Positions 8,385-16,607 of a stretch of 55,170 nt of DNA are shown in pieces (position 1 is the first letter of the stretch; the number at the start of each line of letters is the position of its first letter). The stretch lies in contig JAGQHB010000017.1 of the NCBI GenBank assembly GCA_020432045.1, positions 1 to 55,170 of the forward strand. Reading direction: 5' to 3'. The notes below the pieces were generated by a model that saw only the letters and a program-made list of their open reading frames with translations, searched no databases and had not been told where the DNA came from. Origin of the DNA: Dehalococcoidia bacterium (GTDB lineage Bacteria > Chloroflexota > Dehalococcoidia > Tepidiformales > Tepidiformaceae). The position numbers were made by a program, and so were the translations under genes.

Positions 8385-9079
8385 GCCGCCTTATCGATGC
8401 CTTCCGCGGCCGCCGCGGCTCGCTCGGAGACCCGTTCGCCCTTGAAGGCCATGGGCTCGTCCTTCGCCTCTGGGACGAAGAACTCCTCGCCCAGATGGCT
8501 GCATGGTCGCTTCACGGCTTCCCCTACCACGCCTTTGACCTCGAATACCTTCGCGACCCTGCCCGTGCGCGGCCGGCCCTCGACCGCATGTTGCAGCAGA
8601 AGCCTCACATCCATCTCGTCGCCACCGAAGATGGCAACGCCGTGGGCCGCGTCTCCGTGAATCTTGAAGACGTCGCCGGCCTCTACCTCTGGTCCGTCCA
8701 CGTCCCCCCGGAACACGAGGGCAAGGGCGTCTGTCGCCGCATGCTCGCCACGCTCATCCCCTGGCTGGAACTCAATCACCCTGGTCGCCAGGTCGTCCTC
8801 ACCTCAAACGCCTTTGCCGAACGCGCCCACCGCGCCTATCTCTCCCTCGGCTTCAAACAGACCGACAGCCGTTGGCAGTACGACCGCGAATTGGCCGCCG
8901 GGCTCGAAACCTGCACGCCGGAACAGCGCGAGATCGTCGCTCCCTATCTCCGCTTTTCCGCCGGACGGTGGGAAGTCCGGTCTTTCGTGTTCGCCCGCCC
9001 TTCCGGGCTCCCGATCGCCTCCGATGCCATCAGACGGCGCGCGGACTTCGAAGAACGACCCCGGTCCGGCGCGCCTTAA
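8381..9079 (+). CDS. GNAT family N-acetyltransferase with C-terminal extension
   Basis: 232 residues. The acetyl-CoA-binding core is near residues 75-170 (LYLWSVHVPPEHEGKGVCRRML, then VVLTSNAFAERAHRAYLSLGF). About 60 residues follow the GNAT core and include GRWEVRSFVFARPSG. The GTG start overlaps the preceding stop (GTGA), making it the second gene of a coupled pair. The divergence between the two proteins suggests different substrates. Confidence 0.8.
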   Translation: MSRLIDAFRGRRGSLGDPFALEGHGLVLRLWDEELLAQMAAWSLHGFPYHAFDLEYLRDPARARPALDRMLQQKPHIHLVATEDGNAVGRVSVNLEDVAGLYLWSVHVPPEHEGKGVCRRMLATLIPWLELNHPGRQVVLTSNAFAERAHRAYLSLGFKQTDSRWQYDRELAAGLETCTPEQREIVAPYLRFSAGRWEVRSFVFARPSGLPIASDAIRRRADFEERPRSGAP

Positions 9080-9187
9080 GGAACCTCTTGACCCCCCTTT
9101 TTCGTGGTAAATTAACGCATGAGAAATGGGCATGCGTTCTATGGCGCGTGTCCTTCCAATTGGCCATCCGTCTCCGGGTGATTCAAG

Positions 9188-9664
9188 ATGCGGGTACTAT
9201 TTGGGTCGCCACACCGAGGTCGCCTGTTGCTTGGGGTGCTGGTGATGGCAGGGTTGGGCATGGTGGCCGCCGCGGGTCTCAGTCTCACGACCGGGTCCGC
9301 CTCTCCCGTTGTCAAAGATCCGGACTGGCCGGCATGGGTCGACAAGGATGGCCAGATCGTTCCGGAACTCGTGCCAGAGTGGATTCCGTTCCAGGACGGA
9401 CTCGGTGTCGTGCACCGCAACGACCTCTATCCGGCAATCTTCGCACCAGATCGCCTCCAGGAGCCTGGGAAGCCGTTCCAGATCCCTGGGCAGGTCGTAG
9501 GTCCAAAGCCGATTTACGACCGCCCAGGCGGCAACGTCATAGGGCACTACTATGCCGATCACGGCTTTGTCCCCATCGAGGTCGAGCAGGCTCCGGGGTT
9601 CGACGCCAGCGCACTTCCCCGTACGCCGCAGCCCAACCCCCCACCGTCAAATTTGAACCGCTGA
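9188..9664 (+). CDS. Small exported protein of unknown function
   Basis: 158 residues. The N-terminus (MRVLFGSPHRGRLLLGVLV...) is a clear signal peptide or single membrane anchor: basic residues, then a hydrophobic stretch to about residue 35. The mature part is Pro- and Asp-rich with WPAWVDKDGQIVPELVPEW and KPIYDRPGGNVIGHYYADHG, the latter resembling a short SH3-like strand pattern. The C-terminus is Pro-rich. I do not recognise a family. It is followed by a second small exported protein 92 nt downstream. Confidence 0.6.
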   Translation: MRVLFGSPHRGRLLLGVLVMAGLGMVAAAGLSLTTGSASPVVKDPDWPAWVDKDGQIVPELVPEWIPFQDGLGVVHRNDLYPAIFAPDRLQEPGKPFQIPGQVVGPKPIYDRPGGNVIGHYYADHGFVPIEVEQAPGFDASALPRTPQPNPPPSNLNR

Positions 9665-9755
9665 ACCGAGCACGACCCCGAGCTGTCTTGAGCTATGGAA
9701 TGTAGGGAGGAGTCTTGCCTCGCGAACTGCGCGAACTGTTCTTGGACCGGCTGCG

Positions 9756-10172
9756 TTGGTCTTGGCCTTCGCCTTCGGATTCGGCGCCCACGCAGTCCAT
9801 GCCCACACCTTGGGTAGCGGGTATCGATACGACTTGATCACGATTTCGCCTAACACTTGGACAGTGGCCAGCTACAGCAATATGCACGGCGTCGTGATGA
9901 ACTGGACAGAATCCTTGAATACTTCCAGTTCCCCTCCCCCCGCTGGTTACCTTGGCGTCAGGACCCAGTGCTACAAGAACGGCTCGTGGTACGGGGAGTC
10001 ATCGCTGGTGTATAGCTCCTATTCGGCTCCGGGACTCACCTACGCCACAGCATTGGGCAACTACTGCGGTAGCCCAATGTCGGGAGGCTACTACACACGC
10101 GGCGAGCACTGGCGGCTTTCCGACGGATACTGGCAGTGGAGTAACACCGCAACTCCCGGTCACAACTTCTAG
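9756..10172 (+). CDS. Small exported Tyr/Ser-rich protein; 5' end in doubt
   Basis: About 138 residues from a TTG at 9756. The hydrophobic stretch LVLAFAFGFGAHAVHA is a signal-peptide core with an Ala-x-Ala cleavage site, but from this TTG it has no basic N-region. The same frame stays open upstream and would encode a good N-region (SLASRTARTVLGPAA), yet contains no start codon. A strong ribosome site GGGAGG (9705-9710) instead precedes a TTG at 9715 in another frame. A one-base loss after that TTG would explain this. The mature protein has two Cys (TQCYKNG and GNYCGSP) that may pair. No family recognised. Confidence 0.5.
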   Translation: MVLAFAFGFGAHAVHAHTLGSGYRYDLITISPNTWTVASYSNMHGVVMNWTESLNTSSSPPPAGYLGVRTQCYKNGSWYGESSLVYSSYSAPGLTYATALGNYCGSPMSGGYYTRGEHWRLSDGYWQWSNTATPGHNF

Positions 10173-10217
10173 ATAGGGAGCTCTTCGCCGCTCTTGTCGC
10201 GTTAGACTCGTCTTCGA

Positions 10218-10772
10218 TCACCGGTTGACGCCCGGCGACTCCCGCAGCCAGTCCCGTCGTACTAGCCCGTAAACCACTTCATCGCGCCGCTCCCCTCGCA
10301 GCACCCGGTGGCTCCGGTGCAATGCCTCGCGTTCCATCCCCAGCCGCTCCATCACCCGCCACGATCCCTGGTTGGCAGCATCCGTCCGCGCAATCACCTT
10401 TTCCATTCCCAACGCCTCAAACAGCCAGCCCACGACGGCGCCGGCAGCTTCCGTTGCGTACCCACTCCCCCAAACGGCTGGCCGGAACCCATACCCTACC
10501 TCGGCCCGGCGATGGACCGGTTCGATCCGCGCATTTACGTCGCCGACCAACGCTCCCTCGAGGGTCACCGCGAACGCCGCGCCGATCGACCAATCCGTCC
10601 CCACCCTGCTTTCCGTGAACTCCTCCGCGTGCCCTCGCTCATATGGCCGCGGTAACGGAAGGAATCGCGTGAACCGCTCGTCCTGCGCCCATTCGAACGG
10701 CGCGTCAATGTCGCTCATTTGCCATGGCCTTAGCACCAGGCGCGCTGTCGACAGGATGATAGGGTCCGTCAC
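10218..10772 (-). CDS. RimJ/RimL-type GNAT acetyltransferase
   Basis: 184 residues from the GTG at 10772, which overlaps the TGA of the upstream gene (GTGA); the longer ATG start at 10826 would overlap it by 58 nt. The sequence shows the RimJ/L pattern: ILSTARLVLRPWQMSDIDA at the start, the acetyl-CoA loop GYGFRPAVWGSGYATEAAG, and the C-terminal NQGSWRVMERLGM. These enzymes acetylate protein N-termini or small amines and antibiotics; the target here is unknown. Confidence 0.87.
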   Translation of the reverse strand: MTDPIILSTARLVLRPWQMSDIDAPFEWAQDERFTRFLPLPRPYERGHAEEFTESRVGTDWSIGAAFAVTLEGALVGDVNARIEPVHRRAEVGYGFRPAVWGSGYATEAAGAVVGWLFEALGMEKVIARTDAANQGSWRVMERLGMEREALHRSHRVLRGERRDEVVYGLVRRDWLRESPGVNR

Positions 10773-11362
10773 CGGGTTCGCCCCGCCGTTCCATCGTTGA
10801 AGAGCACCCCGATAGTCTGAAACCATTCCGGTTCCGGGAATGGATTGCGATTGATCGCCATTCCCAGCTTCTCCATTACCCGGATCGAAGCCGTATTCTC
10901 ATGTTCCGTCGTTGCCACGATCACCCGCAATGAAAGGGTTTCGAACGCAAATCGGATCAACGCCTCGGCCGCCTCGCACGCGATTCCCTGGCGTTGATAG
11001 TCCGGGTCCACCGCCCAGTACAGTCCCATCTCCGGTTCGAAGAGCCGGTCCTCCACCGAGCGCCCACCGCCAAACGATTTCAGGGTACGGAACGGCCCGA
11101 AACTCGGTACGAGCCCCGCGACGCCCACGATGTTCCCCGTCTCCTGCCATACGATCGCCCGGTCTCCATACGGCGGTTGCATGAGACTGGAGAGGCCCTC
11201 ATATGCGGCGATCTGCCATCGTAACCACGGCTCGCGCTCGCCCACCGTCGCCGATTCCGACCATGCCGCGTTGAGCACGCGGTTCACCTCTACAAGGTCA
11301 CCTGCCTCCAGCGGCCGTATCCGCAGTCTCGCAGCCTCCAGGATCGGCATTTCCGTGGACAT
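10769..11362 (-). CDS. RimJ/RimL-type GNAT acetyltransferase
   Basis: 197 residues with the same layout as its downstream neighbour: EAARLRIRPLEAGDLVEV, the acetyl-CoA loop DPDYQRQGIACEAAEALI and the C-terminal NTASIRVMEKLGM. It starts 8 nt after the stop of the nucleotidyltransferase-like gene and is coupled to the next GNAT by a GTGA overlap, so the three genes form one transcription unit. The two GNATs look like an old tandem duplication. Confidence 0.87.
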   Translation of the reverse strand: MSTEMPILEAARLRIRPLEAGDLVEVNRVLNAAWSESATVGEREPWLRWQIAAYEGLSSLMQPPYGDRAIVWQETGNIVGVAGLVPSFGPFRTLKSFGGGRSVEDRLFEPEMGLYWAVDPDYQRQGIACEAAEALIRFAFETLSLRVIVATTEHENTASIRVMEKLGMAINRNPFPEPEWFQTIGVLFNDGTAGRTR

Positions 11363-11370
11363 CGTGCCCC

Positions 11371-12507
11371 TCAGTCCTGCGGGATCAGCAGGTTGGAAAT
11401 CCGGCGATCATTCTCTCGCCACGCGGCGTCAGTCAACGCCATCAGCCCGCCCGACACCAGCGAATGCCCGCCCAGCAGTACCGGCTGTTTCGACTTTCCC
11501 GCGGCCCACGTGAATTCCCGCAAGAACGGGTCCTCGATCGCCCGCCAGCGATACAGGTCGCTCTCAAATCTGTCCTCGCGCGATGGCGTCGCCCCCACAT
11601 GCGCCTCGATCACTCGCGTATCGAGAACGGCGACATCTCCGAGCTCAGCCAGCTGCTCAAAAAACCGTTCCGCGCCCACCGATTCCCAGAGGAAGCCGAG
11701 CACGGAGCGCGCCCGGTGTCCTGGGGCTGCCGTCGCCAGCCCCCGCTCTTCCGAAAGTAGCCGGACGCGGGATGCTGTCTCCGTTTCCAGGTACTGCCAG
11801 GCGGAACTGCTCACTCGCCCGGCGACCACAACCTGGGCATTCGGATCGCAAACCGCGCGCATAACTGCCCGGTAACGGTCCAGTGGCATGGGAAACTCCG
11901 GCATTGCTTCCCGCACCGTCTTGTCCAGGCTCTCCTGCAATGCCAGCACCACGAGGTCGGCCGGCGTGTCGAGGTCGAACGTCGTTGCCGTCGTTCGCGC
12001 AAGCGTCGTCGCCCGCAACCCCGCCTGGTCGCGAAGCCGCCGCGGCAGCACGTTGTCGCGCGGTACGTCCCGCAGCCGAGTAACCGCCGCACCCGGTGTC
12101 CATCCCGTAAGGTCGCTGGAAAAGAAGTTGTTGGTCACGCAGCCTTCCGGCATCGCCGACAACCGCTGCGCCACATCGCTGAACTCCGCCGCGCCGAGGA
12201 GCGGCAACGAACCCGATCCCATCACCACGGGCTGTGCCAGCCCACGCGTTTCTACGATCGATTGCAGCCGTGCCAGGAACCCGAATGTCGAATCCTTCGC
12301 GTCCGCTTCAATTTCAACACCCGCCGGCAGCCCGCCGAATAGCTCCGGTGCGTCGGTCGCCACGAGCACCCCGCCGAACCCGGCTTTCAGTGCTTCCGTT
12401 GCGGTGCGTCGCGCCACCGCCACTCGCGCCTGCGCCACGAGCCGCTCAGCTGGCTCCCGGCCGGTCGCGCCGTGGAAGATCACCAGCACAGGCTTCTGAG
12501 CGTCCAT
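11371..12507 (-). CDS. Nucleotidyltransferase-like protein (MobA/CofC-like fold), function unknown
   Basis: 378 residues. The N-terminal half (about 1-190) resembles a small GT-A-type nucleotidyltransferase: VLVIFHG at the first strand, a helix rich in Arg/Ala, VVMGSGSLPLLG, and a late FDLDTPADLVVLAL, which matches the DIDTPxDL motif seen in MobA/CofC-type enzymes. The Lys/Arg-rich GGxS loop of classical MobA is not clear. The C-terminal half (about 200-378) is unassigned. It leads a unit with two GNATs and is divergent from the MFS transporter. A CofC-like role in F420 synthesis is only a guess. Confidence 0.5.
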   Translation of the reverse strand: MDAQKPVLVIFHGATGREPAERLVAQARVAVARRTATEALKAGFGGVLVATDAPELFGGLPAGVEIEADAKDSTFGFLARLQSIVETRGLAQPVVMGSGSLPLLGAAEFSDVAQRLSAMPEGCVTNNFFSSDLTGWTPGAAVTRLRDVPRDNVLPRRLRDQAGLRATTLARTTATTFDLDTPADLVVLALQESLDKTVREAMPEFPMPLDRYRAVMRAVCDPNAQVVVAGRVSSSAWQYLETETASRVRLLSEERGLATAAPGHRARSVLGFLWESVGAERFFEQLAELGDVAVLDTRVIEAHVGATPSREDRFESDLYRWRAIEDPFLREFTWAAGKSKQPVLLGGHSLVSGGLMALTDAAWRENDRRISNLLIPQD

Positions 12508-12597
12508 CCTGAGCAGCGTAGCGGCGTCGGCCCGAAGAGCCTACATCTCCACCTTTCGCCGCTGGCCGCACTTCCACCGGCGGCGCATCATGCCCGC

Positions 12598-14016
12598 ATG
12601 CCCATCCAGCCACCCCGTGGAGTGCTCGATCCCGGACTTCGTGGATTGACCATTGGACTCATCCTGACGGTCACTCTCGTCGCATTCGAGGCGCTCGCCG
12701 TCGCAACCGCGCTTCCTGCTGCCGAAGACGACCTCGGCGACATCTACCTGTATGGGTGGACCTTTAGCGCCTTCCTCCTCGCCAGCCTCATCGGGATCGC
12801 ATTTGCTGGCGAACGATCCGATATCTCCGGTCCGGCACTACCTTTCGTCCTTGGCCTAGTCCTGTTCGCGGTCGGCCTCCTCGTCGGAGGCCTCGCACAG
12901 TCCATGCTCATCCTTGTGGGCGCCCGTGCCATCCAGGGCCTGGGGGCGGGCGCTATCCCGGCCGTCGCGTACGTCTCCATTGGCCGCGCCTATCCGGATT
13001 CCCTGCGTCCCAGGATGCTCGCTCTCTTCGCGACGGCCTGGGTCGTGCCCGGCCTGGTCGGCCCCGGCGTCGCCGGTGTCGTTGCCGAATACCTTAGCTG
13101 GCGCATCGTCTTCCTCGGCATCATTCCCTTTGTCGCCGGAGCTGCCCTGCTCGCGCTCCCGGGCCTTCGATCCGTTGGTCCGCCAGCGATACCCGGCCAC
13201 CGGCGCAGCCTCATCCCCATGTCGATCCTGCTCGCGTTCGGCGCCGGCCTCGCACTCACTGGCCCCACGCTCGGAAGTGCGCCTGTCGCCGTTCCATTCA
13301 TCATCGTTGGCCTCCTCATCGCCGTGGTGCCGCTCAAGCGACTACTCCCGGCCGGTACCCTCGTCGCCCGGCGGGGGCTGCCTGCCGCCGTCGCTGGTAC
13401 CGCGATACTCAACTTTGCCTTCTTCGGTGCCGACGCCTTTATCCCGCTGATGCTCACCGAAGTCCGCGGCCAAACTACCGTCGTCGCCGGCATCGTCATC
13501 ACGATCACCACCCTCACATGGACCGGCGGATCCTGGGTCATGGAGCGCCTCGGCCACCGTGTTGGGCGCGGCCGTCTCATCCGCCTTGGGCTCGGACTCA
13601 TCATCGTCGGCACGATCATGATCATCCCGGTTACGGGATCGGCTCCGCTCTGGCTTGCGGGCGTCGCCTGGGCCATCGCAGGTGCTGGGATCGGCCTCTC
13701 CTACCCGGGCTTCTCGCTCGCCGCACTCTCATCCACTACCGAAGGCAGCGAAGGCGCAGCTGCCACATCCGTGAAGACCGCCGAGTTCCTCGCGGCCGCC
13801 GGCGGCGCGGGTATCGGCGGCGCAATCGTCGGTGCGGGCGATGCCGGTGGCTGGCTCCCGGAGTCCCTTGCCATCAACTTCGCCCTCATGGCGCTGGTCT
13901 GCGTCCCAGGCCTCTACGCCGCCGTTCGACTGGTCTTCCCCTCGTCACTCGGGGAGGTCCATCCGTCCCCGGTTCAGGTCTCGAACCCGTCGCCCGCGGG
14001 CACTATCGGCCAGTGA
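12598..14016 (+). CDS. MFS transporter
   Basis: 472 residues from the ATG at 12598 (MPIQPPRGVLDPGLRG); an upstream GTG in frame would add a non-hydrophobic run and overlap the divergent gene. Twelve or more hydrophobic segments are evident. Loop 2-3 carries AGERSDISG, and the motif RAIQGLGAGAIPAVAYVSIGRAYP matches the DHA-type drug:proton antiporter motif C/D region. It probably exports a small molecule. It ends 14 nt inside the convergent enoyl-CoA hydratase gene, with no hairpin visible between them. Confidence 0.87.
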   Translation: MPIQPPRGVLDPGLRGLTIGLILTVTLVAFEALAVATALPAAEDDLGDIYLYGWTFSAFLLASLIGIAFAGERSDISGPALPFVLGLVLFAVGLLVGGLAQSMLILVGARAIQGLGAGAIPAVAYVSIGRAYPDSLRPRMLALFATAWVVPGLVGPGVAGVVAEYLSWRIVFLGIIPFVAGAALLALPGLRSVGPPAIPGHRRSLIPMSILLAFGAGLALTGPTLGSAPVAVPFIIVGLLIAVVPLKRLLPAGTLVARRGLPAAVAGTAILNFAFFGADAFIPLMLTEVRGQTTVVAGIVITITTLTWTGGSWVMERLGHRVGRGRLIRLGLGLIIVGTIMIIPVTGSAPLWLAGVAWAIAGAGIGLSYPGFSLAALSSTTEGSEGAAATSVKTAEFLAAAGGAGIGGAIVGAGDAGGWLPESLAINFALMALVCVPGLYAAVRLVFPSSLGEVHPSPVQVSNPSPAGTIGQ

Positions 14017-14821
14017 ACCTCGGCTCGCGCTTCTCCGAGAAGGAAACCCCGCCCTCTCGCCGGTCTTCTGACATTGCTGTTGTGCTTAACGCCATGCCCG
14101 AGAACTCCAGCGCAGCCTCCAGGTCCATCGTTTGCGTGTGATACGCGAGATATTTTCCCAGCTTCTGCCCGAGCGGTGGGCCGGCTTCAACTGCCCGGGC
14201 CAGCTCCATGGTCTTGGCCTCCAGCTCTTCAGGCGGGACGAGGTAATTCGTCAGCCCTGCTGCGTGGGCCTCCTCCGCGGGCATGAAGCGTCCCGTCGTC
14301 ATCATCTCCATCGCTTTTCGCCAGCCGATCACCCTCGGAAGGCTCCAAAAGCCCCCAAGGTCCGCGAACAGCCCGCGCTTCACATACGCCACCTGGAACC
14401 GCGCTGCCGTCGATGCCACGGCCATGTCACAGTGCGCCACCATGTCGAACCCCGCCCCCACGCATACCCCGTTCACCGACGCGATCACCGGCACGTCCAG
14501 CTTGCGCAGTGCCAAATATGTCTCAGATTCGTTGCGGAAGAATAGCCTTGCGCCTTCCAGGTCCGTCGGTCCTTCCGAATACGGATACTTCAAACCTTCG
14601 GGCCGTCCACCACTGAAGTCAGCCCCGGCGCAGAACCCGCGGCCCGCGCCCGTAATCACGACGCACCGGACCGACCGGTCCACTCTTGCCGCTTCGAACA
14701 CTTCGCGCAGCTCCCGGAACAGCGTCATGCTTAGCGCATTCAGCTTCTCCGGCCGGTTCAGTGTTACCCAGAGAATACCCCCCGTCTCGCCCCGCCTGTC
14801 CGTCAACACTGTTTCGTACAT
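14003..14821 (-). CDS. Enoyl-CoA hydratase/isomerase (crotonase family)
   Basis: 272 residues. Crotonase features: LWVTLNRPEKLNALSMTL near the N-terminus, the first oxyanion-hole segment GAGRGFCAGADFSGG, and the second VIASVNGVCVGAGFDMVAHCD. The usual catalytic Glu position near the second oxyanion loop reads FADLGGFWSLPRVIG, so one of the two acidic residues of a true hydratase may be absent; an isomerase or other crotonase chemistry is possible. It acts on acyl-CoA thioesters in the cytoplasm. The small coupled ORFs upstream end 22 nt before it. Confidence 0.85.
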   Translation of the reverse strand: MYETVLTDRRGETGGILWVTLNRPEKLNALSMTLFRELREVFEAARVDRSVRCVVITGAGRGFCAGADFSGGRPEGLKYPYSEGPTDLEGARLFFRNESETYLALRKLDVPVIASVNGVCVGAGFDMVAHCDMAVASTAARFQVAYVKRGLFADLGGFWSLPRVIGWRKAMEMMTTGRFMPAEEAHAAGLTNYLVPPEELEAKTMELARAVEAGPPLGQKLGKYLAYHTQTMDLEAALEFSGMALSTTAMSEDRREGGVSFSEKREPRFTGR

Positions 14822-14843
14822 GCCTTTGCCTCCATCTGCCGCG

Positions 14844-15146
14844 TCATCGAAATCCGCCCAATCCTAGAGGTTTCGAATGCCGGCGTGAGCGGCCGCTACC
14901 GGAATTGCCCAACCCTACACGTTTACGATGTTGATAGGCACGCCACGCTGTCGCCGTGCCAGTTCCACCCTCATCCCAGCCACAGAGCCATTCCGCGACC
15001 TTCGCGTCGGGCACAGGCCAGTAGCGGTGACTCATCGCGCCTGCCGCTGACTCAGCGATTAGCAGATTCCCCACTCCCGGCACCTCGAGTAACCACACGG
15101 CAAGGTTGTGTAGCTGCCACGGATGCACCCGGCCTGGCAGCCTCAC
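14844..15146 (-). CDS. Hypothetical small protein coupled to the upstream membrane ORF
   Basis: 100 residues from a GTG at 15146 whose last two bases begin the TGA of the preceding ORF (GTGA overlap), the same junction used by real gene pairs in this window. The middle (VHPWQLHNLAVWLLEVPGVG and VAEWLCGWDEGGTGTA) has a protein-like composition with several Trp; the C-terminus is Arg/Gly-rich and less convincing. No family recognised. Coding status rests on the overlap and composition only. Confidence 0.35.
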   Translation of the reverse strand: MRLPGRVHPWQLHNLAVWLLEVPGVGNLLIAESAAGAMSHRYWPVPDAKVAEWLCGWDEGGTGTATAWRAYQHRKRVGLGNSGSGRSRRHSKPLGLGGFR

Positions 15147-15328
15147 GGCCGCCGCCCCGTTGCCTCTGCCCGCCGTAGTGATTCCTCCCCCGCGTGCCGC
15201 TGAGAGGAAATGCATGAATAAAACACGAGCGCAGCCACGAAGGCTGCCACTCCAATGGCGACATACTTAGTTCGCTCCACGGCGGGATGCTCAATCAGTC
15301 CCGATCTCTTTCGCGAAAACAGTGGCAT
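15143..15328 (-). CDS. Small single-pass membrane protein
   Basis: 61 residues from the ATG at 15328. A basic N-terminus (MPLFSRKRSG) is followed by one hydrophobic helix (YVAIGVAAFVAALVFYSC) and a charged tail. No strong ribosome site is visible. It is followed by a second small ORF through a GTGA overlap and is divergent from the TPR gene. Function unknown. Confidence 0.4.
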   Translation of the reverse strand: MPLFSRKRSGLIEHPAVERTKYVAIGVAAFVAALVFYSCISSQRHAGEESLRRAEATGRRP

Positions 15329-15449
15329 ACCAGGAACCGTAGACCGCCCGTTCCGGCCGATCCCTCGCGTTCGCACCGGGTTGGCCCTCCGGCTAGCATG
15401 GATTCAAGCCTCACGGTCTGCTCAGCCGGGCCGGGAAAGTAGTGCCCTT

Positions 15450-16445
15450 TTGGCCAACCCGCCCGGCGAATCCGCCGCCACCGGTCCCGTCGCTGAGTTC
15501 GTCCTCGGCATCATGGAAATCTTCTACGGCGATCAGCCCGCGGATACCCCGCCCGGCACGGTCGACGCTTCAACCCTTAAGAGGCGTGTCGATGCCCTCA
15601 TCGCAGAGGTCGTAGGCGACCCACCCGCACCGCTTGGCCTCAGCCCTGAGCAACTCGGCGCCGAAACCGCTGCTGCCGCCTGGGATGCCGCAGAAAACGG
15701 TGACAACGCCGCCCCCGATCTCGCGCTCCTCGCGCTCCGCTACTGGCCATCCTGTGCCGACGCCTACGTCCTCCTCGGCCTCTCAGCAGGCGACCAGGCC
15801 GATCTGGCGCTCCCACTTTTCACCCTCGGCGTCGTTGCGGGCGCTGAGGCCCTCGGGCCCGCGCCCTTCTCAGAAGAGGGCGTGGACGCCGGCTTCTGGC
15901 TCAATCCCGAAACCCGCCCCTTCATGGCCGCTCTCGGCTTTCTTGCCCGCACCAACCGCGAAATCGGTGCCCTTGATGCCGCTGCAGTGCACTTCGCCGA
16001 GATGCTCCGTCTCAACCCCAGCGACGATCAGGGCGCCCGCTACGAACTGATGTCCATCGCACTCGCCATCGGAGACATGGAGACCGCCACCAACCTCTTC
16101 CGCGCCTACGCCGACGACACCGGCCCGGTCTTCGCCTATGCGCGTTCCCTCTTTGCCTTTCGCCACGGAGGCGACGACGACCGCTCCCGTCTCGCCCTCC
16201 GCGACGCCCGCGAAGGCAACGCCCACGTCCCCCCATTCATGCTCGGTGCGAAGCCGATCCCGGAAGAACTCGATGAAGAATTCGAGGCGGGTGGCGAATC
16301 CGAAGCAGCCCTCTGCGCCGAACTTCTGCGCCCCGCATGGGAATCTACCCCCGGCGCCATGGATTGGTTACGCGCTCAAACCGCCGGTCTCGTGAATATT
16401 GCACCACCACCAAAAGAGAAACGCTCCGGCCCCCGCCAACTCTAG
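15450..16445 (+). CDS. TPR protein of the ST7-like type
   Basis: About 331 residues. The start is uncertain: a TTG at 15450 with GGGAAAG about 10 nt upstream, or an ATG at 15513. The central part resembles the bacterial ST7/TPR family: FMAALGFLARTNREIGALDAAAVHFAEMLRLNPSDDQG, then YELMSIALAIGDMETATNLF, and a later AREGNAHVPPFMLGAKPIPEE. Such proteins are alpha-helical scaffolds for protein contacts. No signal peptide or membrane segment is present. The 3' end faces a palindromic repeat element and a convergent gene. Confidence 0.65.
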   Translation: MANPPGESAATGPVAEFVLGIMEIFYGDQPADTPPGTVDASTLKRRVDALIAEVVGDPPAPLGLSPEQLGAETAAAAWDAAENGDNAAPDLALLALRYWPSCADAYVLLGLSAGDQADLALPLFTLGVVAGAEALGPAPFSEEGVDAGFWLNPETRPFMAALGFLARTNREIGALDAAAVHFAEMLRLNPSDDQGARYELMSIALAIGDMETATNLFRAYADDTGPVFAYARSLFAFRHGGDDDRSRLALRDAREGNAHVPPFMLGAKPIPEELDEEFEAGGESEAALCAELLRPAWESTPGAMDWLRAQTAGLVNIAPPPKEKRSGPRQL

Positions 16446-16537
16446 CCATCCATCCCTGGACCCCGCAGTCGCGCCCACCCCTCGCCGCGGTCCGTCCGAA
16501 CCACGACAATCACTCACCGGCAGCCACGCAATGACAT

Positions 16538-16585
16538 CCCTCGCCCGCGACAGCGGGAGCGGGAGCGGGACGGAGGGTGAGGGTG
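16538..16585. repeat. REP-like palindromic element, single copy
   Basis: The segment begins CCCTCGCCCGCGACAGCGGG and ends GGGTGAGGGTG, matching the start, palindromic core and end of the four-copy cluster at 20461-20780, with a small internal GCGGGA duplication. It sits between convergent genes in a 162-nt gap. The rest of that gap shows nothing recognisable. Confidence 0.7.
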
Positions 16586-16607
16586 CCGCGCCCATCCAAC
16601 CCAATCC

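Noticed and set aside
9116-9136. CGCATG / CATGCG inverted repeat upstream of the first small exported protein
   Set aside because: Only six bases per arm with a 9-nt spacer, not clearly placed against a promoter; likely by chance.
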